From Corynebacterium jeikeium (GTDB lineage: Bacteria > Actinomycetota > Actinomycetes > Mycobacteriales > Mycobacteriaceae): a DNA stretch of 64,000 nt. The stretch spans positions 310,001-374,000 of the forward strand of contig NZ_CP063195.1 of assembly GCF_028609885.1 (NCBI RefSeq), read 5' to 3'. This document shows, in pieces, positions 32,389 through 40,743 of this stretch; the stretch's first letter is position 1, and each line of letters starts with the position of its first letter. Under the pieces are notes generated by a model that was given only the letters and a program-made list of their open reading frames with translations, ran no database searches and was not told the origin of the DNA. The position numbers and the translations under genes are program-made.

Positions 32389-32428
32389 AGTCCCAGTTCC
32401 TTTCTAGGAAATCGATTTTCTGTCTTTC

Positions 32429-33727
32429 TTATTGGAAGGCGCGTAGGGAAACTTTCGGCGCTTCAAGGCGTTGGGCTCGCACCCCGTAGGCATCCATCTT
32501 CACGTCTCGTAGGGAGACGAACTGGAGAACCTCGTCAGGAACTAGTGCTTTAGTGAAGCCAAGTCGTTCTAACTGTGGGATCGCGTCTCGTAGGTTTCCC
32601 TGGGCGTCGATGGTTACGGGAATAGTTGGTACACCAGCAACCGTTGGCGTGGCCGTCAGCGCGCGAGTTCTAATGACTACAGGGTCGCCTTGGAGAATGG
32701 ACCTTTTTCCTGGCGAAGAACTCAAAGTTGCCAATTGCTGGCCTTCGCCGAAATCGAGCTTGATGTTATTAACGACTACGGAGTTACCACTCAACTCGAT
32801 CATGTTTTCTGGACCAGTAGGAGTCTGGACGGAAATGAACTTCACCTGTACATTGCCGTTGATGGTCACTTCATCAGCGGTGACCGGCTGAGTTCTGCCT
32901 GCCAGTGCCACGTTATTCAGCTCCGATCGCGCTTTTGTGACGAGTGGTGCCTTGGCTGTTGGAGTTTTAGGTGCCGACGGAGTATGCCGAGGCGGCGCTG
33001 GCGTGGAAAGCTCGGGCTGGGAAGCCTTCGAGGGCATGGTAGGGGGGACTGGCGGCTCTGGTATCTGAAACGGCGGGCTCGGCAAAGCAGGAAGCGGTGG
33101 CAACGGGGCCGCCTCAGCGGCTGAGGCCGGACGAGTAGCGACGCCACCAATGCTGGCCGCCACTGTGAAGACGAGAACGAGAATAGCGGTGGTACAGCGT
33201 GCCCCAGCACTATCGTCAAATGGGGAGGCGGCGTCTTGTGTTTCTACGTCTTGTATGCCGTCTTTTTGGGCTTTCTTCCGGGCTTTCCTGTCCTTTTTCT
33301 CGCGCTTCTTTAGGTTTATTTGTTTCACTCGAGGATGGTCGGCAGACTCCCATCCAAGGGCGGTAGCCCCACCGACAATGGCGAGCAAGGTGCCAATGAT
33401 GAACCCGCCGAAGTTTGAAGCTGGAAGCGCGACAACACCGAAGATGATTGAGAGGACGCCTAAGTAGGGCGCTGTGGCTGGCTTCAACCATGTACCAATC
33501 CCGAACATGATGAGGCAAGCGCCGAGAGTGAGGGTGGATACTCCGGAGATAGTGGAGATAACAACCAGCAGATCAAGAATCTTCAAAGAAAGATATGCCG
33601 GTACAAGGATCACTACTCCGGCGCAGATCATCAGCAGACCAGGGATGAAAGGTCGTTCGGAACGCCAACCTTTGAATTTGGAGGTCTTCTTGGAGGGCTC
33701 GGCTCCAGGATTAGCCTCCGCACTCAT
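32429..33727 (-). CDS. DUF6114-type membrane protein with long exported C-terminal region
   Basis: Residues about 25-130 hold four hydrophobic helices (FIPGLLMICAGVVILVPAYL, LDLLVVISTISGV, YLGVLSIIFGVVALP, FGGFIIGTLLAIVGG), resembling DUF6114. A highly basic cytosolic loop (KKREKKDRKARKKAQKDG) follows, then a further helix (TAILVLVFTVAASIGG), a Pro/Ala-rich spacer (about 205-262) and a predicted beta-rich domain to residue 432. Start overlaps the DUF6230 gene by 17 bases. Function unknown; the Pro-rich arm suggests reach across the cell wall. Confidence 0.7.
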   Translation of the reverse strand: MSAEANPGAEPSKKTSKFKGWRSERPFIPGLLMICAGVVILVPAYLSLKILDLLVVISTISGVSTLTLGACLIMFGIGTWLKPATAPYLGVLSIIFGVVALPASNFGGFIIGTLLAIVGGATALGWESADHPRVKQINLKKREKKDRKARKKAQKDGIQDVETQDAASPFDDSAGARCTTAILVLVFTVAASIGGVATRPASAAEAAPLPPLPALPSPPFQIPEPPVPPTMPSKASQPELSTPAPPRHTPSAPKTPTAKAPLVTKARSELNNVALAGRTQPVTADEVTINGNVQVKFISVQTPTGPENMIELSGNSVVVNNIKLDFGEGQQLATLSSSPGKRSILQGDPVVIRTRALTATPTVAGVPTIPVTIDAQGNLRDAIPQLERLGFTKALVPDEVLQFVSLRDVKMDAYGVRAQRLEAPKVSLRAFQ

Positions 33728-34298
33728 TGTGTTCTCCTTCCTTCACGTCGGCGTGCAGATTTTTCACTGAAAGCTTGCTTGCAGAAACGGAAGTTGCGGT
33801 GATGTGCTCAGCTTGGATGCTGGTGGACTTCGTAACGAGTCCCCACGCGCCGGATGGAGCGGCTGGATTAGCTTTGTGTACATCTGCCCCGAGAACGACA
33901 TCGTCCACAGCCAGATCTGCGTCGAGGTCCTTCGCGCCTACCACGAGATGCTTGGCATCTACGGTATTTTGACCCGGTGATTTTAGAGTGAAAGTGATCG
34001 GGCCAATCTTTGGCACATTGCCAACCTTGGCGGAAATGCAAAGATCGGAGGCTTTGGCTGTATCGAAGGTAAGTCGAGCGACCGCCTCTTCCTTTTTGTC
34101 CTCTCCCATATTTTCTTTATCAACAAACAAGTTGAAATCCTTACCCTGGACATCGCCGATTGCAATGTCGAAAAGGGTTCCGGAGAGTGCAAGGTTGGCG
34201 GAGACTCCTCCTTGGGCTAGTGCGACACCAGCGCCGGCGCTAGCCACCAGCCCGACTGCTAGCGCGATGGATGTTTTCCATGGGTTAATCCGACCCAT
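33711..34298 (-). CDS. DUF6230-like exported protein
   Basis: A 195-residue protein with an N-terminal signal or anchor (TSIALAVGLVASAGAGVALAQ) and then a repetitive beta-type pattern (ANLALSGTLFDIAIGDVQGKDF to SIQAEHITATSVSASKLSV). In streptomycetes DUF6230 and DUF6114 genes are neighbours, as here; no function is known to me. A single Cys occurs mid-protein and one near the end. GGAGGAG precedes the ATG. First gene of the minus-strand operon, divergent from the PucR-type regulator. Confidence 0.72.
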   Translation of the reverse strand: MGRINPWKTSIALAVGLVASAGAGVALAQGGVSANLALSGTLFDIAIGDVQGKDFNLFVDKENMGEDKKEEAVARLTFDTAKASDLCISAKVGNVPKIGPITFTLKSPGQNTVDAKHLVVGAKDLDADLAVDDVVLGADVHKANPAAPSGAWGLVTKSTSIQAEHITATSVSASKLSVKNLHADVKEGEHNECGG

Positions 34299-34383
34299 TC
34301 GTCTCCTCCTCTGATTGTGACATATAGGTCCAGGGCTTCACCGACTGCTGAAATGCGTTTTTGCTGCAATCGGTTTTGCAACG

Positions 34384-34399
34384 CTCATCCCGGGATGAG
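34384..34399. promoter_or_regulatory. 16-bp perfect palindrome in the divergent DUF6230/PucR promoter region
   Basis: CTCATCCCGGGATGAG is fully symmetric and lies about 85 bases upstream of the DUF6230 start and 172 upstream of the regulator start. It is a strong candidate operator for the divergent PucR-type regulator. Confidence 0.55.
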
Positions 34400-34413
34400 A
34401 GCTGTATCACACA

Positions 34414-34484
34414 CGATTTTGGCTTATGCTACATACATAGCTGACCAGTTCGAAGCTGGTTATGGCGATTTTGGCTAAAATGCT
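34414..34484. promoter_or_regulatory. Direct repeats flanking a second inverted repeat, same promoter region
   Basis: CGATTTTGGCT occurs at 34414-34424 and 34466-34476, 52 bases apart, each followed within 2-4 bases by ATGCT or AATGCT. Between them ACCAG (34444-34448), TTCGAA and CTGGT (34456-34460) form a near-palindrome. The spacing of about five helical turns would allow cooperative or looped binding. Confidence 0.45.
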
Positions 34485-34571
34485 TTAGTTCAGTCCGGTT
34501 TTCGGCCGGAATGGCTAATGGGTGGGCTGGTTAGATTGAGTACACCCAGGAACTACTACAAAGGTGCCGGA

Positions 34572-35864
34572 ATGGACGAGTTGATAAGGAAGCGGTTCGC
34601 TCAAGAGCTTGGTCGATCCAGTGAATACTTGGCCGAACGAGTTTATGAGGAAGTAAGTAGGGACCTTCCCGGCCTCGTAAACCCCGCTTTCGAGGAGGCT
34701 TTTCGGGCAAGCTCACTGACCAACGTCGCCTTATTTAGCGAATATGTCTTAAGCAATGGCGATCGCCGCACCGTGCGGGTGGGGCAGACCTTGCGCAATC
34801 TCGTTAGAGATTTTGTCGTGCGCGGACGTACCTTGTCCGCACTTTTGATGTTGTTTCATCGAGGGCACAACGCTTTGGAATCCGGGCTTTTGAACGTCCT
34901 GAATCGCATAATCTCAGACTTGGATACCCCCGACGTTATCCAAACTGTTGCGGATCTGCGGTTACTATCTAACGGCTACGCGGCTCTACGTACTGATCAG
35001 TTGGCTGCGATGTTTGCGGAGGAAAGTTCGCGTCTGCAAGTTCCGGGGGATCCCGGGCTGTTACAGGCAGTGAAGCGTGTACTCAGTGACCAATCGGATC
35101 AAGCGATGGTTGAAGGGATTGGGGACTATGCATTGGATGCACCCCACGTGGCATTCCTAATGTGGAAGACCCAGGGGAGTGCGGATAAAGGTGATGTCCT
35201 TAAAGAAGGCGCCTTAGTCTTGCCCCAACTACTTGGTGCCACGCAACGTCCTCTGATGGTTTTTAACTCAGTAAATACTCTGTGGGGTTGGTTTGCCCCG
35301 CAAGCGTCGCAGCCTGGAGATGCTAAGCAGATCGGCAACGCCAGGGCGCACCCTTCCGGCAAACAAGGCTTCAACCAGGATGGGGCGCTGCAGGGCAAAT
35401 TTCCGGACAACGTCAATATTGCGATTGGCCCCGCGATGTACGGCGTTGAAGGGTTTCGCAAAAGTCACGCCATCGCGAAGAAACTCCGTCGCGTGATGGA
35501 GCTAAGCAATGATGAGCCGGAAGCTCGCCAGCTGATCACCACGGCCATGCCCGGAGCCCTTTCCGCAGCCGCTTTCGTAGATCGACTGCCCGCGGCGCGA
35601 GAAATCGTGGAACTCTCACTCGGAGAGTTAGCCACAGACGACAAAAATTCGGAAACAATCCGCGCTACCGCAAGGATATTTCTTTCGCACAGTATAGCCG
35701 GTACTGCTACAGAATTGTCTGTGCACCGTAACACGGTGAAATACCGCCTCGAGAAGTTCCGTGCAGTCGTGGGTGAGGCGGGGGAAATGGACGCGGATGT
35801 CCGGTTAGCTCTGGAGCTGGCGTATTGGCTGGGCGGAGAGGTTCTCGCCCGCAAAACCCGGTAG
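34572..35864 (+). CDS. PucR/CdaR-type transcriptional regulator
   Basis: The C-terminus (ETIRATARIFLSHSIAGTATELSVHRNTVKYRLEKF) is the PucR helix-turn-helix, in which a long recognition helix follows HRNTVKYRL. The middle region (about 170-310) fits the GGDEF-like domain of the family, and the N-terminal 150 residues are helical and may bind a ligand. The ATG at 34572 gives the natural start (MDELIRKRFAQEL); an upstream in-frame ATG lacks a ribosome-binding site. It is divergent from the DUF6230 operon and the obvious regulator of the island. PucR proteins usually activate in response to a catabolic substrate. Confidence 0.85.
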   Translation: MDELIRKRFAQELGRSSEYLAERVYEEVSRDLPGLVNPAFEEAFRASSLTNVALFSEYVLSNGDRRTVRVGQTLRNLVRDFVVRGRTLSALLMLFHRGHNALESGLLNVLNRIISDLDTPDVIQTVADLRLLSNGYAALRTDQLAAMFAEESSRLQVPGDPGLLQAVKRVLSDQSDQAMVEGIGDYALDAPHVAFLMWKTQGSADKGDVLKEGALVLPQLLGATQRPLMVFNSVNTLWGWFAPQASQPGDAKQIGNARAHPSGKQGFNQDGALQGKFPDNVNIAIGPAMYGVEGFRKSHAIAKKLRRVMELSNDEPEARQLITTAMPGALSAAAFVDRLPAAREIVELSLGELATDDKNSETIRATARIFLSHSIAGTATELSVHRNTVKYRLEKFRAVVGEAGEMDADVRLALELAYWLGGEVLARKTR

Positions 35865-35890
35865 CTCAAGTCGGACACCGGGTTCGCAAA

Positions 35891-38800
35891 CTAACCTTCC
35901 ACGATCTCGATCGGGTTGCCTTGCCACCTTGTCGCGGCTGGAACATGGTCGCCGCGCATTACTAGTGACGCCGGGCCGACTGTCGCCGCCTGTTCGATCG
36001 CTGCGGCGGGCAGGGCCACGCTGTGGGGGCCCATCGTCGCGCCGTCACCCAGGGTGACGGTATCCAGGCTCATCACGCGGTCCTGGAACAGGTGCGTCTG
36101 CACCACACAACCCGGGCCCACGCTGGCACCCCGGCCAATGCTGACCAGGTCCGCCTCCGGCAGCCAATAGGAATCCAACCAAGCGCCCCGGCCAATCTTC
36201 GCGCCCAGCGCGCGCAAGAACATGTTCAGGCTGCCAGTGCCCATTGTGTGCGCCAGGAACCAGGGGCCGGCCACGGTCTCCACGAACTGATCCTGCAGTT
36301 CGTTGAGCCACACGAAGGCCGACCATAATTCGTGCTCGCCCGGCTTGATGCGCTGCACGCACAGCCACTTCATCAGTACCGTCACCGCCGCAGCCACGAA
36401 CCCAGCGCCGACCAGAACCAGGCCGGAAACCGCGAAGGTCTGCCAGATGCCCTGGTTTACCAGCATCCACTGCAGCGCCAGTACCACACCTGCGGCAATC
36501 GCGGCGGAGGTCATCGGGGCGAGCAAGCGGAGGGTCTCTACGATGCCGCGGGCCACCTTCAGGCCGAAGCCCGGGTTGTAGGTACGGGACTCGCCGCCGG
36601 CCTCCACAGCCACGCGGCGCAGGCGCTCCGGTGGGGAGCCTAGCCAGTTGCTGCCGGACTTCGTTTTCTCTGGGGTGGAGGAGAGCACGGCCACCAGAGA
36701 GTTCTTCTTAAGTGTGCGATCCGGACCGGCGATACCGGAGTTACCGAGGAAGGAACGCTTACCCACCTTCGTGTTACCGGTAAGCATCCAGCCGCCACCG
36801 CCGAGCTCGTAGCCGCCGACCATCGTGTCGTCTGCCAGGAACGCGCCCTCGCGCACCTCGGCGAAGCGCGGCACCATCACCGCCGTGGAGATTTCCGCAT
36901 CCTTGCCTACCTTTGCCCCCAGACTGCGGAACCACAGCGGGGTGAGCTGTGCCGCGTACATCGGGAACAGTTGAGTACGGGCGCTATCCATCAGGCGCTC
37001 GACAGCCCAGACGCGCCAGCCGCTGAGGCTGCGCACAGCCACCACTCCCGGTTTCAGACCTGCGGACAGCAGACGAACGGACAGCCACGTCAGTGCTGCG
37101 TATGTTGCGAATGCCACCAGGCCACCGACTGCGGCGATGGGAAGTGCTAGCAAGGGGGCGTCAACAGGAACGAGCCACAGCACAAACGCCGCAGCGACGA
37201 ACAGAGCCACTAGGGGCAGGAACGACATCGCGATGGCACTCAGTGCGTAGAGCCAGAACCACATGGTACGGCGCGGTGCGGCCTGCTGCGGGAAACGATT
37301 GCGGGCCTTGCCGACCTTCACCGCAGGCGAGCCCGCCCACTGGGAACCGGCCTTGACTTTCTTGGCTCCCGTGACGGCCGAACCGGGCTCGATGTGAGCG
37401 CGGGCGCCGATGCGGGCACCGGGGAACAGGGTGGAGCGGGCGCCGACGGAGGCATCCTTGCCGACCTCGATGCGCCCGACATGCAGCACGTCGCCCTCCA
37501 GCCAGTAGCCGGAAAGATCCACCTCCTGCTCGATGGAGCAGTGCTTGCCCAGAGTGAGCAGGCCAGTGACGGGCGGCAGGGTGTGCATCTGCGCGCCCTT
37601 GCCGACCTTCGCGCCCAGCCAACGGGCATAGGTGGTGATCCACGCGGCACCGGAGACATCGCGCGCGCCGGAGGAATCCGCCACGCGCTCCGCAGCCCAA
37701 ATGCGCAGGTGAACAGAGCCGCCGCGCTTATAGTCGCCCTCGCTGATACCCGCCGTAATCAGGCGGATCAACAGCGCGGACAGTGGCAGGCGGCCCAGCG
37801 GGGTGGCGAAGACGATCACCGCGGCGATGACCACGGCCCAAGGCACGTCGACCACCCACGGCAGGTCGCCTGCCCACGAGGAACCGTGGAACAGGATCGC
37901 GTTGAACACCAGGATCCAGGTGACCCACTGCGCGCCCGCGAGGGTGAGCGCCGGAACCTGGATCAGGGCTTGCGCAAGGCGGGTGCCGATGCCCACCGGC
38001 TTGGCGGGCTTGACGTCCTTGGCCTGTGCGGCCTGGCCGGAGCCCGTGCCGCCGGTCTTTTCGCGCAGAGAGTCGATGTGCTCGGCCAGTGCACCCAGGC
38101 GGGAGTGATCGTAGAGATCACGCACGCTGACGGTCGGAACCTCTTGGCGCACGCGGCTGATCAACGTAGCAGCGCCCAGGGAGGTGCCGCCGAGGTTGAA
38201 GAAATCCGCATCCGGGCTGGTCACTGCCGTACCGAGCGCGTCGGCGAACAGCCCCGCCAACCACTGCTGGGTCGGGTTGTCGAACTCCGCGTGGCCGCTG
38301 GAAGGCAGCGGCCACGGCAGGGCCTTCTTGTCCACTTTGCCGGAGGTTGTTACCGGCAACTCGTCCAGCGCGCACAGGCGCGGAACCATGGCAGCGGGCA
38401 TTGAGTCGCGCAGCTGGTCCAGCGCTTGCTGCTGGTCGAAATCCTCGACGCTACCCTCGGTGGAGACGTAACCTACCAGCACCTTGTCCCCGCCGCCGGT
38501 GGTCTGCACCACGACGGTGGAGCTGCGCACTCCGGGGAGGGCGGACAGCGCGGCGTCTACCTCGCCGAGTTCGATTCGACGCCCACCGATCTTCACCTGG
38601 TCGTCGATACGACCGACGAAGTACAGGCCGTCTTCCTCGAGGCGCACATGGTCACCAGAACGGTAGGCGCGCTCCCAGCCGAGCTCCGGCATAGGCGCGA
38701 ACTTCTCCGCATCCTTCTCTGGATCCAGGTAGCGGGCCAGGCCGACGCCACCGATGATCAGCTCGCCGGTCTCGCCCCAGCTCACCGGCTGGTTGTTTTC

Positions 38801-39790
38801 GTTAACGACTGCCAGATCCCAGCCACGCAGGGGAGTGCCAATTGAAACCGGGCGAACCCCATCCATGGTGGTACCGCAGGCCACGACGGTGGCCTCGGTA
38901 GGACCGTAGGTGTTCCACAGCTCGCGGGAATCGGTAGCCAGGCGGGCAGCTAGCTCTGGCGGGCAGGCCTCGCCGCCGAAGATCAGCAGACGCACGGCAT
39001 CCAGGGCCTCATCGGGCCAGAGACCGGCCAGGGTCGGCACAGTGGAAACTGCCGTGACGCTGCGGGAAACCAGCCAAGGCCCTAGGTCCACGCCGGAGCG
39101 CACCAGGGCGCGCGGGGCGGGCACTAGGCAGGCGCCGTGGCGCCAAGCCAGCCACATCTCCTCACAGGAAGCGTCGAAGGCCACGGACAGGCCGGCCAGC
39201 ACGCGGTCACCCGGAGCCAGTGGTTCCTCCTGCAGGAACATCTCTGCCTCCGCGTCCACGAAGGCAGCCGCGTTGCGGTGGGTGACCGCCACGCCCTTCG
39301 GCTTGCCGGTGGAACCGGAGGTGAAAATGATCCACGCATCAGTTTCCAAGTCCGGGCCGAACGATTTAGTGGCGGCTGCCCCAGTATCTGCCTGCAGCTT
39401 TTCGTCGACCAGCTGCAGCCCGTCGGCGCCGTAAATTGCGGCCACGTTCGCCTCGCCGAAGACGAGGGAAGCTCGTTCTTCGGGGTCGTCGGCGTCAACA
39501 GGTACATAGGCAGCACCGACGGCCAAGGTGGACAGAATAGCGATGTAGAGTGAGCGATCGCCGCTGGGCATGCGAATGCCGATGCGGTCGCCGCGCCCGA
39601 GGCCACGGCTATGCAGCCACTCGGCGGTTTCGTCGATCTCGTCGAGCAGCTCGGAATAAGTAATAACCCCCTTGCCGTCGTCGATGGCGGGGGCTTCAGG
39701 GCACGTCGAAGCCGTCGCACGCACAATATCGATGAGCGTGCGAGGCTCCGGTGCCTCGTGGGAGCGGAGGTACCGGGAAGGAATCTGCAC
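35891..39790 (-). CDS. Single-module NRPS-like membrane synthetase (A-T-membrane-LbH; Pls-like)
   Basis: Of 1299 residues, about 1-500 are an adenylation domain (IIFTSGSTGKPKGVAVTH, NTYGPTEATV, YRSGDHVRL, GGRRIELGEVDAAL, PVTTSGKVDKKALP) and about 505-580 a carrier domain with the phosphopantetheine serine in FFNLGGTSLGAATLI. The rest alternates membrane helices with left-handed beta-helix acyltransferase-like repeats (GKDASVGARSTLFPGARIGA and similar). This layout is that of epsilon-poly-lysine synthetase-like proteins, which polymerise one amino acid without a condensation domain. No thioesterase is present. GTG start 7 bases after the MarR stop, so the two are probably co-transcribed. Amino-acid substrate cannot be read by eye. 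Confidence 0.85.
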   Translation of the reverse strand: MQIPSRYLRSHEAPEPRTLIDIVRATASTCPEAPAIDDGKGVITYSELLDEIDETAEWLHSRGLGRGDRIGIRMPSGDRSLYIAILSTLAVGAAYVPVDADDPEERASLVFGEANVAAIYGADGLQLVDEKLQADTGAAATKSFGPDLETDAWIIFTSGSTGKPKGVAVTHRNAAAFVDAEAEMFLQEEPLAPGDRVLAGLSVAFDASCEEMWLAWRHGACLVPAPRALVRSGVDLGPWLVSRSVTAVSTVPTLAGLWPDEALDAVRLLIFGGEACPPELAARLATDSRELWNTYGPTEATVVACGTTMDGVRPVSIGTPLRGWDLAVVNENNQPVSWGETGELIIGGVGLARYLDPEKDAEKFAPMPELGWERAYRSGDHVRLEEDGLYFVGRIDDQVKIGGRRIELGEVDAALSALPGVRSSTVVVQTTGGGDKVLVGYVSTEGSVEDFDQQQALDQLRDSMPAAMVPRLCALDELPVTTSGKVDKKALPWPLPSSGHAEFDNPTQQWLAGLFADALGTAVTSPDADFFNLGGTSLGAATLISRVRQEVPTVSVRDLYDHSRLGALAEHIDSLREKTGGTGSGQAAQAKDVKPAKPVGIGTRLAQALIQVPALTLAGAQWVTWILVFNAILFHGSSWAGDLPWVVDVPWAVVIAAVIVFATPLGRLPLSALLIRLITAGISEGDYKRGGSVHLRIWAAERVADSSGARDVSGAAWITTYARWLGAKVGKGAQMHTLPPVTGLLTLGKHCSIEQEVDLSGYWLEGDVLHVGRIEVGKDASVGARSTLFPGARIGARAHIEPGSAVTGAKKVKAGSQWAGSPAVKVGKARNRFPQQAAPRRTMWFWLYALSAIAMSFLPLVALFVAAAFVLWLVPVDAPLLALPIAAVGGLVAFATYAALTWLSVRLLSAGLKPGVVAVRSLSGWRVWAVERLMDSARTQLFPMYAAQLTPLWFRSLGAKVGKDAEISTAVMVPRFAEVREGAFLADDTMVGGYELGGGGWMLTGNTKVGKRSFLGNSGIAGPDRTLKKNSLVAVLSSTPEKTKSGSNWLGSPPERLRRVAVEAGGESRTYNPGFGLKVARGIVETLRLLAPMTSAAIAAGVVLALQWMLVNQGIWQTFAVSGLVLVGAGFVAAAVTVLMKWLCVQRIKPGEHELWSAFVWLNELQDQFVETVAGPWFLAHTMGTGSLNMFLRALGAKIGRGAWLDSYWLPEADLVSIGRGASVGPGCVVQTHLFQDRVMSLDTVTLGDGATMGPHSVALPAAAIEQAATVGPASLVMRGDHVPAATRWQGNPIEIVEG

Positions 39791-39797
39791 TTTTGGC

Positions 39798-40244
39798 CTA
39801 GGCCTCCTCGGTAGAGATGATGGCCTTGGCCAGCTTGCTCAAGTGCTTAAGCTGCTTGGAAGTGGATTCGTCCAGCGCCTTATCTTCCGCAGAAGCGACC
39901 AGAGGGGAGAGATTGTTGTAGGTCTTAGTGCCCTTCTTGGTCACCGAGATGATCTGGCGGCGACGATCCTTCGGGTCCTTAACCCTCTTAGCGAGGGAGC
40001 GCTTTTCCAGGGAGTCAACCAGGCGAACCATGTCGGAGCGATCCACTCCGAGAATTTCGCCTAGCGTGGCCTGGCTTGCTGCATCGCCATCGACGAGGCA
40101 CGCAAGAACCCAGAATTCGCGCAGGTTGAAGCCCTCTTCCGCGAGCGCGGTCTCTACGAAGTCGCGGGTGCGGCGGCGTAGACGCTCAAGCTGGAATGAG
40201 GGCGAAGACAACAAGTCAGCGGGTAGCGGCGTGTTTTCGGACAT
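39798..40244 (-). CDS. MarR-family regulator upstream of the NRPS-like gene
   Basis: A 148-residue winged-helix protein: LREFWVLACLVDGDAASQATLGEILGVDRSDMVRLVDSLEKRSLAKR then DPKDRRRQIISVTKKG, the MarR recognition helix and wing. The ATG at 40244 lies 6 bases after a TATATT box, consistent with a leaderless start; in-frame sequence further upstream runs into the rhodanese gene and is not family-like. It precedes the NRPS-like gene by 7 bases and probably controls both. Confidence 0.88.
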   Translation of the reverse strand: MSENTPLPADLLSSPSFQLERLRRRTRDFVETALAEEGFNLREFWVLACLVDGDAASQATLGEILGVDRSDMVRLVDSLEKRSLAKRVKDPKDRRRQIISVTKKGTKTYNNLSPLVASAEDKALDESTSKQLKHLSKLAKAIISTEEA

Positions 40245-40276
40245 GCCATAAATATAACGCTGACTATGGGGCTTGT

Positions 40277-40588
40277 CTAATTGTGGGGCTGCCCCACGAT
40301 AGGTAGTCCGGCGTCTCGCCAACCGGCCGTGCCATTGGCAACGTTGATCGCGTCGATGCCGTTCTGCTCCAGCCACTGGCAGGCGCGTGCGGAGCGGCCG
40401 CCGGACAGGCAGATCAGGTAAATATCCTCATTCAGATCCAGCTCGCCGTAGCGAGCCTGCAGCTCGGAGAGTGGCAGGTTGGTCGCACCTTCGGCGTGCC
40501 ACTGGTTGTATTCATCCACCTCACGGATGTCGATTAGCTGGGCGCCAGCAGGAACATCAGTGGGCTGTACCGTTTCGAATTCACTCAT
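40277..40588 (-). CDS. Rhodanese-like domain protein
   Basis: A 103-residue single rhodanese domain: QLIDIREVDEYNQWHAEGATNLPLSEL at the start and the active loop LICLSGGRSARACQWL with the catalytic Cys in CLSGGRS. Such proteins carry persulfide sulfur in the cytosol. The ATG at 40588 gives the standard N-terminus. It lies 32 bases upstream of the MarR start in the same direction but that gene has its own promoter box. Confidence 0.92.
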   Translation of the reverse strand: MSEFETVQPTDVPAGAQLIDIREVDEYNQWHAEGATNLPLSELQARYGELDLNEDIYLICLSGGRSARACQWLEQNGIDAINVANGTAGWRDAGLPIVGQPHN

Positions 40589-40638
40589 GGCGCCCCATTG
40601 TAGGCAAGGCGGCAAAGATGGGCAGCCAGCGAGGTGGC

Positions 40639-40713
40639 GTTGGTTGGCATGGCGTTGGTTGGCCTGGCGTTGGATAACACGGAGTTAAATAACGTGGAGT
40701 TAAATGGGGAGGG
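40639..40713. repeat. Five degenerate copies of a 15-bp tandem repeat
   Basis: Units start at 40639, 40654, 40669, 40684 and 40699, changing gradually from GTTGGTTGGCATGGC to GTTAAATAACGTGGA. It lies in the divergent spacer between the rhodanese and P-type ATPase genes, immediately before the latter. Confidence 0.55.
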
Positions 40714-40743
40714 GGCACCCCGGCGACAATCGTCGGCCCGTCT

